Assembly (NCBI GenBank): GCA_964017155.1
Contig: OZ024854.1
Span: 54,988,941-55,052,940, forward strand
Origin: Oasisia sp. SBJ-2009
Taxonomy: Eukaryota > Annelida > Polychaeta > Sabellida > Siboglinidae
Direction of reading: 5' to 3'
DNA length: 64,000 nucleotides
Shown: positions 32,133 through 44,220 of the stretch, in pieces
Position numbering within the stretch: the first letter of the stretch is position 1
Layout of the letters: each line of letters starts with the position of its first letter
Program-made: the position numbers and the translations under genes
The notes under the pieces: generated by a model
What the model was told of the DNA's origin: nothing
Database searches by the model: none
What the model saw: the letters and a program-made list of their open reading frames with translations, nothing else

Positions 32133-32520
32133 ACTTATACAATAACAATCCACGTAAAGGCACGCACTTTTAAAATACTGCTATAAAACAACACATTAAT
32201 CAGAAATCCACAATGTACAACCCAAACAGACGACAGACGAAACGGAAATGGATATCGTCCAATAGGCGACGCGTATCGGGTCACGTGATAGCAACAAGCC
32301 GATTTGCATACGATTCTTATGTGATTCTGTTAGGTTGGTGTCGTAGTTTACCACGAAACCTGTTCTATATTTGGAGAGTCGATATTCTTCGCTTTCAGAC
32401 GATGTACGGAATATGGAGATCGACCGAAGGAGATTTAAGTCATTAAGATAATGGCACTTGAAAAAATCTAATGTTGGCCTTTGTTCTTGCACATTCTCCT
32501 AACACCCAATTAAGACCGCT
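32133..32520 (-). promoter_or_regulatory. Possible promoter of the acidic-protein gene
   Basis: Upstream sequence conserved between the two copies, including TGGATATCGTCCAAT, CGCGTATCGGGTCACGT and AAAACTGC. Conservation may reflect only the duplication. Confidence 0.25.
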
Positions 32521-32737
32521 TACTTAAAGTGTAATTTATTGATATTTACAAGTAGCATTTCTATAAAAGCTTCGGTGCGGTGAAAGATGAACAATTTTTA
32601 ATGTAGATAGTATCAAAATCTTAAAATCGTCCATATCGATCCGCATTCACAATCATGCAGCGTAATTGCAATCTGCGACATCCGACTGATTTCGTCGGAA
32701 TGCCTCATATTTATATCCTTCTAGTACCGCATCTTAT

Positions 32738-34540
32738 GTGCCTCATAACAGTGGCTATTTATTTGAACCACTGTTGTCATTAGCTTTCAATATAAAACAT
32801 GACAGCAAGAGTTTTTATGCGTATGTTCGAAGTAAACAGAAAGTGCAGGACAAGGTCGGTCCACTAGAAGGCAGTGATGGAAACATAATAACAGAGCCAG
32901 AGGGATTCTTAATGGCAGAAAACCTAAATGAGTACTTTAGTTCGGTGTTTACCAGGGAAGATATTAGTACATTACCAGTACTAGAGACTAAGTTCGAAGG
33001 GAGAGAGTGTGACTATTTAGGACAACTAACTGTAACCCCAAAAATGGTAGCTATGAAAATAAGAGATATGAAGGATAATAAATCACCAGGAGTGGATGGG
33101 ATTCCTCCCAAATTACTATTAGAAATTGTAGACCAAATCAGCATACCGCTTGCGACAGTGTTCAATTTGTCATTGGAGGAGGGAATAGTTCCGTTAGAAT
33201 GGAAAGAAGCAAATATTTTACCATTATTTAAAAAAGGTTCAAGAAACAAGTCAGATAACTATAGACCAGTGAGTTTAACATCGGTGATTTGCAAACTATT
33301 AGAAAGACTAATTAAAGATCACTTGGTTGATTTTCTTGTTAAAAATAAATTGATAAACACATCTCAACATGGGTTTTTAAAAGCGAGGTCATGCTTAACA
33401 AATATGTTATGTTTTTTGGAAGACGTCACAAAGTGGGTAGATGAGGGATCACCAGAAGATATAATCTACTTAGATTTTAAAAAAGCGTTTGACAAAGTGC
33501 CACACCAAAGATTACTACTTAAACTAAAGGCCCATGGCATAGGAAATGGTATGATTAACTGGATAGAAAAATGGCTCATTGATAGAAGACAAAGAGTAGT
33601 AGTTGATGGGGAGGTTTCAAATTGGAAATCTGTTTTGAGTGGAGTACCGCATGGTTCAGTATTGGGACCTATTTTATTCTTAATATATATCAATGATTTG
33701 GATGATGACATAACAAGCAAGGTGTTGAAGTTTGCGGACGACACAAAAGTGTTTAGGAAAATTAAAAGTGATGCAGATAGACAGCATTTACAAGATGATC
33801 TTAATAAGTTGATAGCATGGTCTGAGAAATGGCAAATGCTGTTTAACTTTGGAAAGTGTAAGTGCCTCCACACAGGACATGGAAATGAAGATGCACAATA
33901 TACAATGGGTGATACTGTACTAAATACTACCGTAAAGGAAAAGGAGTTAGGGTTAACTATTAGTGCTGATATGAAGGTATCAGAACAGTGTGCAATTGCA
34001 GCAGCGAAGGGAAACCAAATTCTTGGATTAATTAGGCGAAATATAGTGTACAAAGAAAAAGAACTAATAATACCGCTGTTTAAAACAATAGTTAGGCCTC
34101 ATTTAGAATATTGCATACAAGCATGGAGGCCATATCGCAAGAAGGATGTTGATATGCTAGAAAGAGTACAAAGGAGAGCAACAAAAATGATACAAAAACT
34201 CAGGAATATTAGTTATGAAATGCGTCTAAAAGAATGTGGTCTAACAACACTAGAAACCAGAAGATTGAGAGGAGATCAGATTGAGGTTTTTACAATATTG
34301 AATGGGTATGAAAATATTGACAGAAATATTTTGTTCACGGTCAAGGAAGAGAGAAGGACTAGAGGACACGGAGTTACATTAGCAAAGAAGCAGTGTAGAC
34401 TATATATTATACATTTTTCATTTTCACAAAGAATAGTAAACGAATGGAACAGATTATCAGCTGATTGTGTAGGTGCTAGTAGTGTTAATATATTTAAAAA
34501 TAAAATCGACATATACCTAAGACGGGCGGGGTATACTTAG
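32738..34540 (+). CDS. CR1-like LINE reverse transcriptase, open
   Basis: A 600-residue frame without stops. It contains DNYRPVSLTSVICKLLERLI (about residue 172), YLDFKKAFDKVPHQRLL (245), GVPHGSVLGPILFLIYINDL (305) and the catalytic FADDTKVF (331), then thumb sequence to the end. The protein copies element RNA into DNA at the target. The upstream endonuclease is missing: family similarity begins near 32790, so the first residues, including this Met, probably come from flanking sequence and the copy is 5'-truncated. The usual PQG of the GVPQGS motif reads PHG here, and the same His is seen in the second copy at 10630-12450. The 3' untranslated part runs to about 34660 and contains ATCTTGTTAA in tandem. 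Confidence 0.9.
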   Translation: MPHNSGYLFEPLLSLAFNIKHDSKSFYAYVRSKQKVQDKVGPLEGSDGNIITEPEGFLMAENLNEYFSSVFTREDISTLPVLETKFEGRECDYLGQLTVTPKMVAMKIRDMKDNKSPGVDGIPPKLLLEIVDQISIPLATVFNLSLEEGIVPLEWKEANILPLFKKGSRNKSDNYRPVSLTSVICKLLERLIKDHLVDFLVKNKLINTSQHGFLKARSCLTNMLCFLEDVTKWVDEGSPEDIIYLDFKKAFDKVPHQRLLLKLKAHGIGNGMINWIEKWLIDRRQRVVVDGEVSNWKSVLSGVPHGSVLGPILFLIYINDLDDDITSKVLKFADDTKVFRKIKSDADRQHLQDDLNKLIAWSEKWQMLFNFGKCKCLHTGHGNEDAQYTMGDTVLNTTVKEKELGLTISADMKVSEQCAIAAAKGNQILGLIRRNIVYKEKELIIPLFKTIVRPHLEYCIQAWRPYRKKDVDMLERVQRRATKMIQKLRNISYEMRLKECGLTTLETRRLRGDQIEVFTILNGYENIDRNILFTVKEERRTRGHGVTLAKKQCRLYIIHFSFSQRIVNEWNRLSADCVGASSVNIFKNKIDIYLRRAGYT

Positions 34541-34660
34541 ATAGATAGGTTGGACTCTCGATAAGCCAAACGGCTTCCTTGTCCACCTGCCATCTTGAGT
34601 TGATTCTCTAGGTGGCAATCTTGTTAAATCTTGTTAAATGTATATGTTTGATACGAGTTC
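34541..34660 (+). other. 3' end of the CR1-like LINE
   Basis: Short 3' untranslated segment (CTCGATAAGCCAAACGGCTT onward) ending with a tandem TCTTGTTAAA, a typical short LINE tail repeat. Confidence 0.5.
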
Positions 34661-35529
34661 AACGCAGTGAATGCTAATAATGTTCTTCACTAGGCCTATC
34701 GCTAAGTATACATGAAATCATATGGCAAGACCACTAATCGATGTGCCATTTGTATTTAATCAAATGACAATATAAGTTTGATTTAATTACTGTATGTTTG
34801 AAAAGTTAACTTATATAACGATTTTACAATACCGCGGAGCCGCCGAAGAAGTTGCCGTCGAGATCTACGCGTTTGGTTTGTGAATTTTATTCGTTAGAGG
34901 AATGCAAGTGATTTTTCATGGTTTTCATGGTTAGGCCAATCCAACCCGGTCGTCCGGCATCCGCACTGTGTGTGTGACTATCCCAACGAATCCACTGGAC
35001 CACTGTTTCAGTTCTGGTCGATTCATATGCTAACGAAAAAGACAGCTTATTGATACTGTCTTTCCATATACTGTTGTACAACAATATGACAAACAGTGTG
35101 GCATATTGCTGTCGCGATTTAGGTGTAAATCAACGTTAAACACTTAACCAATCACTTGGCGTTTCTTTCTTATGTTAGCTGAACCAGCAGTCGCCACCGT
35201 GACGTATTACATTTCAAAAATGCAGATAGAAGCTGGGTTTTGATTGGTTGCATCGAACAAAATGGTCCCGTTCATGGTTCCTCCCCTTATATCAATTGAA
35301 TCTCAATGTCGATAACACTGATCTAATCATTATTGGTTTTGCGCTAAATAACGAAAACAGATTGTCGACTACTTTCCAGTTAAAATACTTGGTAACCATG
35401 CATCACCATCAGATACCGTTCGGCATTTTGTTGTTGCCTTTGACAGTAATTTTAGCTTTCATCAATACATGTCAAATGATGTTTCTATCAAATATGTGAT
35501 TTCCGTCAAATCGGGCGTCATTTATCTTT
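34661..35529. other. No gene recognised
   Basis: A short GC-richer patch (34845-34870) and a minus frame at 34887-35084 have no recognisable motif. Confidence 0.4.
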
Positions 35530-36180
35530 ATCGTCTACTAAAACAAAACCAGTTGCTCTGGTTAATAGTCAACTGGACTGTAGTAACTCACTTCTAAATA
35601 ACATTGGCAAAAAGCCTAATCTGAACTCCAACGTGTACATACTTGTTTAGCACGCACGGTACTGAAGGCTCCCCGTTTCTCACCATCACAACCACTAGTT
35701 AAGCATTTACATTGGGTACCAGTTGTATACCGAATTAAATTAAATACCTAATTAAATTAAACGTTGACTACAGTTACACACCGTATTCTTTCTACTCAAC
35801 AGCCGACATACTTAGTTAATCTGCTTCATTTCTCTGATATATCTAGGACCCTTAGATCATGCATTTCCAAACAACATTTTGTTCCTAAAACTAAACTGAA
35901 TATTGGCAAACATTTTGTTTCTGTGGCTGTGCCAACAATATGGAATCAACTCCCTGTTACGATTAAATCTTCTGAAACTATAGATACCTATCGTAAAAAA
36001 CTCAAAATATATTTGTTTAAAATTACTTTTCTACAAAACATTTTTGGAGGTCCATCCTCCAATGACAACATATGCATGTCACAAGGTACAACTAGCCAAA
36101 CGATTTTGTTTGTTGCGCCTCTGAGCTTGAACGTTTTAAGGATATAGGCGGTATAGAAGTGTCATAGTTATTGTTGTTAT
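35530..36180 (+). pseudogene. L2-like LINE, 3' end
   Basis: Broken frames encode LVNSQLDCSNSLLNN, then an open stretch (35764-36147) with GKHFVSVAVPTIWNQLPVTI and TYRKKLKIYLF, the end of an L2-like reverse transcriptase. The 3' end reads GCGCCTCTGAGCTTG followed by TATAGGCGGTATAGAAG and a TTATTGTTGTTATTA tail. It closely matches the minus-strand copy at 16551-17395. It is strongly 5'-truncated and abuts the array element that follows. Confidence 0.8.
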
Positions 36181-36945
36181 TACTAGAGCAGAAGTTAATT
36201 TATGGGGACATTCATGCATGTCCGGTTGGCAATATATTCAGCGAACGCACGTCGACACAGTAATCATGTCAGATAAATATGACGCACTGATATGTTTTTT
36301 TTTATAATAATTTAGACGATCTTGGCGGGGAATTTGATATCAGAGATATCCGCAGAGCACCTCTGGCAATAAGCACGGAACTCGTCTTTATTTTCAGAGC
36401 ACATGTGGACGTATTGGGATATGGATGTACGTCCGGTTGGCGATATTTTTAATCAACACACGTCGACTTTGTAATTACTTCAAATAAATGTTAAGCTCTG
36501 ATATCGTTTTTGAGTAATTTATACGATCTTGGCAGAGATACCCGCAGAACAGCTCTGGCATTAAGCCTGTATGTTGCTGTTATTGTAAGAGCAGAACTGG
36601 ACAGATCGGGATGTCCATGTACGTCGGTTCGCGATATTTTCAGTGAATACACGTCGACATACTAATATCTTCACATAAATGCGACGCTCTAAAAATTGTG
36701 TGTGTGACATAAATGATATTGGCGGATAAATTGAGAACAGGCGTACGTACAGAGCAGCTCTGGCAATAAGCGCGCATATTGCATGGCGTTATTGCCAGAG
36801 CCGATCTGGACAGATTTGAATGTGAATGCACGTGTCTTTAGTGATAGCATCGTGGACGGACTAATCATTTCAAATAAATTACGCGCTGTTGAATAATATT
36901 CTATGTTATTTGGAGAGAGTTGGCGGGGAAGTTGAGACCATTTGT

Positions 36946-38949
36946 ATATGTATTGATCAGTGTAGAAATAAGTAATAACATTACTGTTACATGAACCAAC
37001 GTGTTTTAAATGATATATTTTGTAATGACCATTTATTTTGTATTAAAAGTGAGTAGCTGAGAAGCTGTATAATTAAAAAACAACACATAGACAAGCGCAC
37101 TTACATAAGTACAGTGAGTGAAAAGTTAAACACACCACACTTACGGAACAGTTAATTAATTACAAGTGCCGTAGTAGAAAGGTAGGTATGTATTCACATA
37201 TGGACATTTTTAATGTCTATTCATTTCAATTTTCAATAGCTTTATACCATATGTTAATACCAAATACATTTTACATCACATATTGTGTAATGTGATTTTT
37301 CAAATGGACAATAAAGTCTTTTCAATCTGTAATAAATAATTGTAACTAGCATCCCACATGGCCACCGCCAAATAATAAGTAAATGTCCAAACAGGATATA
37401 TTTCCAAAATCGTGACCATCTTAAATGGGTCGCCTAGACTCCAGTGACTGAACTTTCATTCATTTGTTGTCCTGCATTAGATGTCGTGTGACACTGATTA
37501 GAAACATATTAAAAGTGTTCTTTATTGGGAGTATATATGTATCTTGAAGTACCTACGTGCACACTAATTTATTTCACCATTTTGAAATTTTGTGTACGCA
37601 TACGTGTCTAAGCCTCCCCAACTGCATCATATCTTTCGGACGTATCATTTTTGTATTTCACAACACACATCGTTATGTGCCACAGCAGTCAGTGTGTATT
37701 GCAGTGGAACAACATTGAAGTGAGAGTGTGTACCCCCTTTAATACACCATTTGTTTGATTATTTAAAATGATATTGTCTATTTAAGAAATATAACAAATT
37801 TGCTATTCGCAAATACAAATGCCCAAACAACAACAATGCATTAAGCATGTTGTTGGCTTAGGGAAGTTTAAGAGAAGAAAGTAAATCGAACATAAACAAA
37901 TACACAAAGAGGCCCTAAAGTGCCTTTGACTATACTATTTTCTGTTTGGAAACCATGTAGTCAGGTAATGATTAAGAGGTTTTTTATTAGTTGTTTTCCT
38001 GATATTTTATCTGTGACATTTTTCCTAAGCAAGATTGTGTTTTTACCATGACTTTTTTACCTGTGACTTTAATAACGTCTACCCTGTGAACATGCCCCAA
38101 CATTTCGCATGCCAAGATATTAACTAGAAATTACGGGGGTAACAGTCACATTTTCGCTATTTCAGAAGCTGCTCCTATCAACATCATTAAAATTACGCAG
38201 AATGTTTTTTCACATTTATTCATATTCATATTCATATCCAATTGAAAGTGTCCGAAATCTTTAGTGTGTACACGCATATATAATGATACTATTCTTATGT
38301 AGCAAGCAGACATGGGTCTAATTAAAGCATTGAAATGTTTTAATTTCAAACAGAAATGCACATCCTCTAGGAGGATTCGAACACAAATCATTTGAAATGC
38401 AAAATTAGTTAAATACATATACAAGTACAATGAAAAATACTTCAAATACCTTTAACAATTAATTTCACTTTCATAATACATTTAATGCAATATTGTAAGA
38501 CTATCACACTGGAACACAATCCAATGATACTAAATTGTTTGATCAATATTTATTATCCAATATGTAATTAATATCACATAACCCTAACTGAATATGTATC
38601 AATATCGACTAGTATCATAGTTATTATTGATATATATATATGCATAGCTATATAAATGCAATGATCTGCTAAATAAACCTTTTTCACATACTCATGGCAA
38701 TGAGGACCCTACCTTCACTCATGATTTTTACTGCATCACCGAGACGCACTTAGATAATGTTGGTTCAGTGGGGTTCTTAAATAAACAAGCTGCACTTTCA
38801 AGCAAGGTTCTTTCATGTTTGAACAACATCCATTGTAAAGTGACCTGTTTAATTACAAATACCTGCCTTGAACAAAGGGTTCTTACATCTCAGGAAAACG
38901 TCCTCTACCATACAAAATAAATTCGCAGGCTGTCACCCATAACTAACAC
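36946..38949. other. Interior between the arrays, no gene recognised
   Basis: AT-rich sequence. The minus frame at 38146-38445 has no domain and unremarkable context. Confidence 0.4.
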
Positions 38950-40084
38950 TTATTGTCGCGCGCTTTTTGCTATAGCTGCTTTGGCAATAAGGGCAACGTC
39001 TGTGCTTATTGCCAGTGCTGCTCTGCGGGTATCTCTGATCTCAATTTCCCCGCAAAGGTCGTCTAAATAATTCAAACACCTACATCAGAGCGTCACATTT
39101 ATATGAAATAATTATTATGTCGACGTGCGTGCGCTGAATATAATATCGATTACCGCGCTTATTGCAAGGGCTGCTCTGCTGATACCTCTGATCTAATTTC
39201 CCCCGCAAAGATCGTCTAATTGACTTTAAAAAGCTATATCACAGCATCACATTTATGTAACTTAATTACTATATCGATATGGGTTCAATGAAAATATCGC
39301 CAACCGGACCTGTATGCACATCCCGACATCTGCGTCTGTTCTGGCTACAAGGACAACTTACGTGCTTATGCCAGAGGTGCTATGCGGATATCTCTGATCT
39401 CAATTTCCCCGCCAAGATCTTCTAATTGACTCAAAAACTACATAACAAAAACATTTATGTGAAGTAATTACTCAGTCGACGTGCGTCCGCTGAATATATC
39501 GCCAGCCGGACATGTTTCATTATTTATATATGACTTTGATCATAAAGTCATTTAGAAATGTTGTAATAAAAAGAAAGTTACCACATATTAAAAAATAACT
39601 TCTTGGCCAAGTGAAACACATAAGTTACTTTTCTTCGAAATTACCTAGACATAGTTTTACAAAAATGTAGAACAAAACATGCGAACAAATAAGAAATATT
39701 AATCACAGGTCGAAGTTTAAAAACAAATGTTATGAGTTTTCTACTTAAATACTAACCGAAGTCAAGTGATATTTTTAAACCATTGATGTCAAGAAGTGGC
39801 TACTTACCATAGTGTTAAATTTCATTCTTAAAATTAGTCCAAGTCAAATCTCGTTTGAATTTATCCATGCTTTCTTACATTTCTTACATAATTATACTCA
39901 TTTATTTTAAAAAAGGTGGTAACATTTTCTCGGATCGTTGTCAGATATCACCAGCAACAGTAACACACTACTTACTTTATATATCCATGTTTAGTAGTAC
40001 AGATCTGGTGATGTCTGACAATAATGCTTAATTTGCTCTTATCAATTATGTTGTTGTATTTTGTCGTAAAACGACAAATGTATA

Positions 40085-40086
<2 letters not shown>

Positions 40087-40142
<56 letters not shown>
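40087..40142. repeat. (AT)n microsatellite
   Basis: A pure AT run between the last two groups of inverted array units. Confidence 0.95.
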
Positions 40143-40146
<4 letters not shown>

Positions 40147-40560
40147 GCCAAGTGACATCCATGCCATGCAACACGCTGAATTTAATATATACTTTAGTTT
40201 TGTTCTTGTACATGTTGCGTTGTGAAATAAAAGTTATATTAACTTCTGCTCTAGCAATAAGGACGACTTCCGCGCTTATTGCCAGAGCTGCTCCGCTGTT
40301 ATCTCTGATCTAAATTTCCCCGCTAGTTGACTCAAAAAAATGTTACAAAGCATCACATTTATGTGAAGTAATTACTATGTCGACGTGCGTTCGCTGAATA
40401 TATCGACAGCTGGAGGGCCATGCATGTCCCCATACATTAACTTCTGCGCTGGCAATAAGGACGACTTCCATTGTCAGAACTGCTCTGGCGATAACGATGA
40501 TCTCCACGCTTATTGCCAAAGCTGCTCTGGCAATAGTCATGGCGTATATTAAGACATCAG

Positions 40561-42059
40561 CTCCAAGCATCGACGATATTACTCACCCATATGTATACAT
40601 TCACCATCGGCACCACTCAGCCAAATTCATTCAGATACAGCCTGGAATGATATGTACCGGTGTCTTATTTGATTACGCAGGATCTGGTTAAGTAATGTAT
40701 ATGTTTATATGACAACCATGATGGTGATGAATTTATTTAATATATTTTTGTATAATTTTATAATGTTGTATTCACTATATTTTAACTCATCACGCAATTG
40801 ATTAGGTAGTCAATTGTTTAGATCATGTATAGTTCAATTAGCAATCACGACCATTAGGAAGACAATATGTACATCTTAGAAGGTTATCGCGAATAAGTAA
40901 TGTTTATTATTATTACTACTACTACTACAATGCAAGAGACGAGGCAGAAGAGGGGCATATTACATTTCTCGCTGCCTTTTTTTTAAATTTTCTATGTCAT
41001 ACATGACAAATTACTTTAGATATTTATTGATTATGGCAGTGAACACTCCATACATATTTGCTTCCAACTCTGCTACCATGATGTTTGTTTTTGTATACTG
41101 ATATTGAATATACAGCTGTATGTTTTTCATTTCATGTCAGCAGGAAACTGAATACTGAACTATATGTACCATTAATTCCGCAAGGTAATATGTTATACTG
41201 GACATATCTCGAAACAGATTCGACAGCATGAGCGGTGCAAGGTGCTGCATGGCAAATGTCATGTGAATATCAAGCGAGTTATATATGTGTTGTTTGTTGC
41301 ATGCGTGATAGACACCGCAGCTTTCTGGCATTTGCTGTGCATCCGCATCTTCTTATATAAGAGACAACGTTACAATTAGCATATCTCTGACTTGTATTAT
41401 ATTTTATATGTGATGCCCTTTCATTCATGAAAGTCAATAATACATTAATTTTTGTTGCATTCATGGTATAAACTTTACATGCCAGACTTGTTATACTTTA
41501 ATCAGACCTGTTAACTCTAACATCTCGACTATTGTACGAAACAATCGGCCACACTGAAATTAATGCAAAGTTTAACTGTATAACAGAAAAGTATCCACCA
41601 CTATATGTAGCCGGTACTCTTCATGCAGGTGGGTAAACATATAGCGATTGCACGTGTAACTCGAGGAACCTGACTAAATTATTGATTTTGTTTGGAGTTT
41701 TAGACAAGCCTAGCATTACACCAAGACAGTTATATTTATAATTATTTTATTTTACATCAAACTGATTAAAAAAATAAAGTGTAATTTAGTTACTGTATTT
41801 GCTATGAAAAAATTATATGTATATTCTGATTGCTAAACGTGTGATTTCGAAGCTACACTATATAGCGTGTTACTTCACATGTTTGAAGACATTCACAATT
41901 CCGTCAGTGAAAAACGGCGGTTTGATCAATATCTGATCGCTCCAACGGGAAATATCGCTCAGCTTGGCAGTGTGACGTGGTAAATTCCACCTCCGCTGTC
42001 AAATTGTGAGTTTAAAGTGCTAACAAAGAACAATAGCAGCAAGAGGTGACAAAGATAGT
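40561..42059. other. No gene recognised
   Basis: AT-rich intergenic sequence with only short motif-free frames. Confidence 0.4.
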
Positions 42060-42695
42060 GTGACCATTACAGGCTAATCGCATGTCACTCGGTTTGATTG
42101 TCAGCCACACTCCCATGCCGAAACCAAGGCCGACCAGATCTGCTGCCAGTGGATGTTCAGTGGAGGCCCTCAGTGATGGCATCCACATCGACGCGGATGA
42201 TACCGGGAGTCACTATATAACCTCCAGTTCCAACAAGACGCCTTCCAGGCATTTCTACAGGGCGCTATCGCCGAGACAGACCGAAGGGTAGACTCCATGC
42301 AGGAAACGACAACCTCGCTGTCTTAACTCCGGGTCAACCTCCTATGCACACATACGCAAGTAGACGAATTAAGTGCGAAACAAGAAAACGACAATGTTTA
42401 CGACCTGGCAAGACAATTGCGCGATTTTGAAGACACCATAACCATAGTCGAACGCACCGTCGACTACCAAAAAAAACCCAGTACGGACATTGCAATCTGC
42501 GCTTCGACGGCATTCCGGACACCGAGAACGAAACATGGGAACAGATGGAGAAAAACGTGCGCCGAGCAATGACAACATCATTGGAATTTCCGGAACCACA
42601 AGTGCTAGCCATGTCCATGCATCGAGCATACCGAACTGCCTTCATGGGGTCGAAAGCCAGCACCATCGTGATCAAATTTACGAGCAACAAATAGC
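42060..42695 (+). pseudogene. L1-like ORF1 remnant
   Basis: Broken plus-strand frames encode FQAFLQGAIAETDRRVDSMQ, ARQLRDFEDTITIVERTVDY (coiled coil) and GHCNLRFDGIPDTENETWEQ, followed by AYRTAFMGSKAS and TIVIKFTSN. The order of a coiled coil, then NLRFDGIP, then TIVIKF is that of the RNA-binding ORF1 protein of L1/Tx1-type retrotransposons. At least two frameshifts and stops are present. The sequence ends abruptly near 42695 without the endonuclease/reverse-transcriptase frame. It is GC-richer than its flanks. The long minus frame over the same DNA is a shadow. Confidence 0.7.
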
Positions 42696-43495
42696 CCAGC
42701 CGATATGTGATAGCATATGGCCGAATTGTGCTTTTTATGATACAAGCATAAACGTTGGCAAACACTTAGATTTCATCTTTACAAAAATATTTGCATATAG
42801 GGCCATCTCAGATTTCGCCCTTGAAGGCGTTGGCGGCCATTTTACAAGATGGCTGCCATAAACCAATTGTTTTCATATATTATCTAGTGCTTCAAGTAAA
42901 TCAGTCGTTTTGGTATATGGTTGAAAGTCACGAAAACGTCGCCAGTAGCAAATATAATGTCTTTGGTCTATAAAATTAGTGGTATGGCTTTATAGGCAAT
43001 ATCAATAGCTTAGTAAAAAGGAGCTCGGCTTGCTCTTTCTTGCGATAGTTGTGTGTTCATGGTGGTATGATAAATTATATGAGTTTGTGGCTATGAAAGA
43101 CACAAACAATCCCATTTTGGCTTGTCCACAGCAATGGGTAGTATTAAAAAGGATGGTAATTGTAACATTTCGTAACTGTTAGCTGCTTAACTACATGTTT
43201 TAGTTCATTCTATGAATACATACCTATTATTTTATGATGTTCTCTAAAATATTCGCATCTATTTTCTATACCTTATCCACGTATATAACTTGTCCAAAAA
43301 AGTCATGTATTTTAAGTTATCCGTATAATATATATCATAATTGTGTATCAATGAAGTGCTATCTGATTGGAAAGTATGTCTGCTTAACACACATACATGG
43401 GGTTGTCACCTAAAAACATAAGCCATGAGCATAGTCAACTTTCTGATCGTAAGAAAACATCAACGTAGCAGAAAAACAGCATCCTCGTTAAGAAT
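42696..43495. other. No gene recognised
   Basis: Contains a short GGCGGCCATTTTACAAGATGG-type segment near 42832 also common near other repeats here. Confidence 0.4.
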
Positions 43496-43549
43496 GTATT
43501 CTACGTTATCCACTGTTATCATATACGTGCTTTCCCCAGTATACAATTA

Positions 43550-44220
43550 AGGTATAATATATGAGGGTACCTTGGTTCCTTTGTGAAATACAAGTTATGC
43601 ATAATATAGAGACCTAATTTAATCACGTATGGTTCGAAAATACCAAATGGTGTATTTTACGTTATCCGGTATTCTACGTTATCGCGGGGAAGGAAGCATA
43701 ATAACACATGCCATACCATTCTTATGGCAAAGTTTAGGCCAGATCCAAACGAAAGTGGTTCTGCTGCGGGTCTAAAGCACAATTTGCAAAACCAAAGATA
43801 AGTTTGCATTTAGCAGTGCATGCATGACAAACAAATTTGACTTTGTACTAGCTAGATTCCCTTTATAATGAAAATGTTTTCTTTCCAAAGTTTACCTTCA
43901 AGGCATAGTATATGAGATTGCCTTGTTTATTTTGTGAAATAAAAGTTGTGCATGATATACATACCTAATTTAATTACATATGGTTCAGTAAAATGAAATG
44001 ATGTATTTTACGTTATCCTGTATTCTACGTTTAGCGAGGTAGGAAGCATTGTAACACATCCCGTGGCGTTCTTACGGCAGCGTTTGGGCCAGATCCAAAC
44101 AAAAGTGGTTTTGCTGCGGGTCTGATACCCAATTTGCAAAACCAAAGGTAAACTTGTATTTAGCAATGCATTTATGACAAACAAATGTGATATTGTACAA
44201 ATGAGATTTCCTTCACAATG
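43550..44220 (+). repeat. Tandem duplication of about 340 bases
   Basis: Copy 1 about 43550-43875 and copy 2 about 43905-44220 share TTTGTGAAATA, ACCTAATTTAAT, GTATTTTACGTTATCC, GGCCAGATCCAAAC, GTGGTT(C/T)TGCTGCGGGTCT and CAATTTGCAAAACCAAAG. Confidence 0.85.

Larger units (their letters stand above)
36185..40560. mobile_element. Element with ends made of about 200-base repeat arrays in opposite orientation
   Basis: The left array (36185-36945) has four units starting near 36185, 36396, 36588 and 36797. The right side has inverted units near 39018, 39159, 39363, 40273 and 40508. Shared words include CTCTGGCAATAAGC, TTGGCGGGGAA and ACGTCGAC, and on the right the complements GCTTATTGCCAGAGCTGCTC, TTTCCCCGC and GTCGACGTGCG. 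The outermost left unit (CATGCATGTCCGGTTGGC) pairs with CATGCATGTCCCC near 40419. No protein was recognised inside. This looks like a non-autonomous element with multi-unit inverted ends, or a split satellite array. Confidence 0.6.

Noticed and set aside
33466..34053. 195-residue minus-strand frame
   Set aside because: Shadow of the CR1-like reverse transcriptase. The similar plus frame at 10936-11202 is the same shadow in the inverted copy.
38146..38445. 99-residue minus-strand frame
   Set aside because: Composition typical of AT-rich noncoding DNA. No motif or splice support.
42334..42765. 143-residue minus-strand frame
   Set aside because: Lies opposite the L1-like ORF1 remnant, whose plus-strand wording is recognisable.
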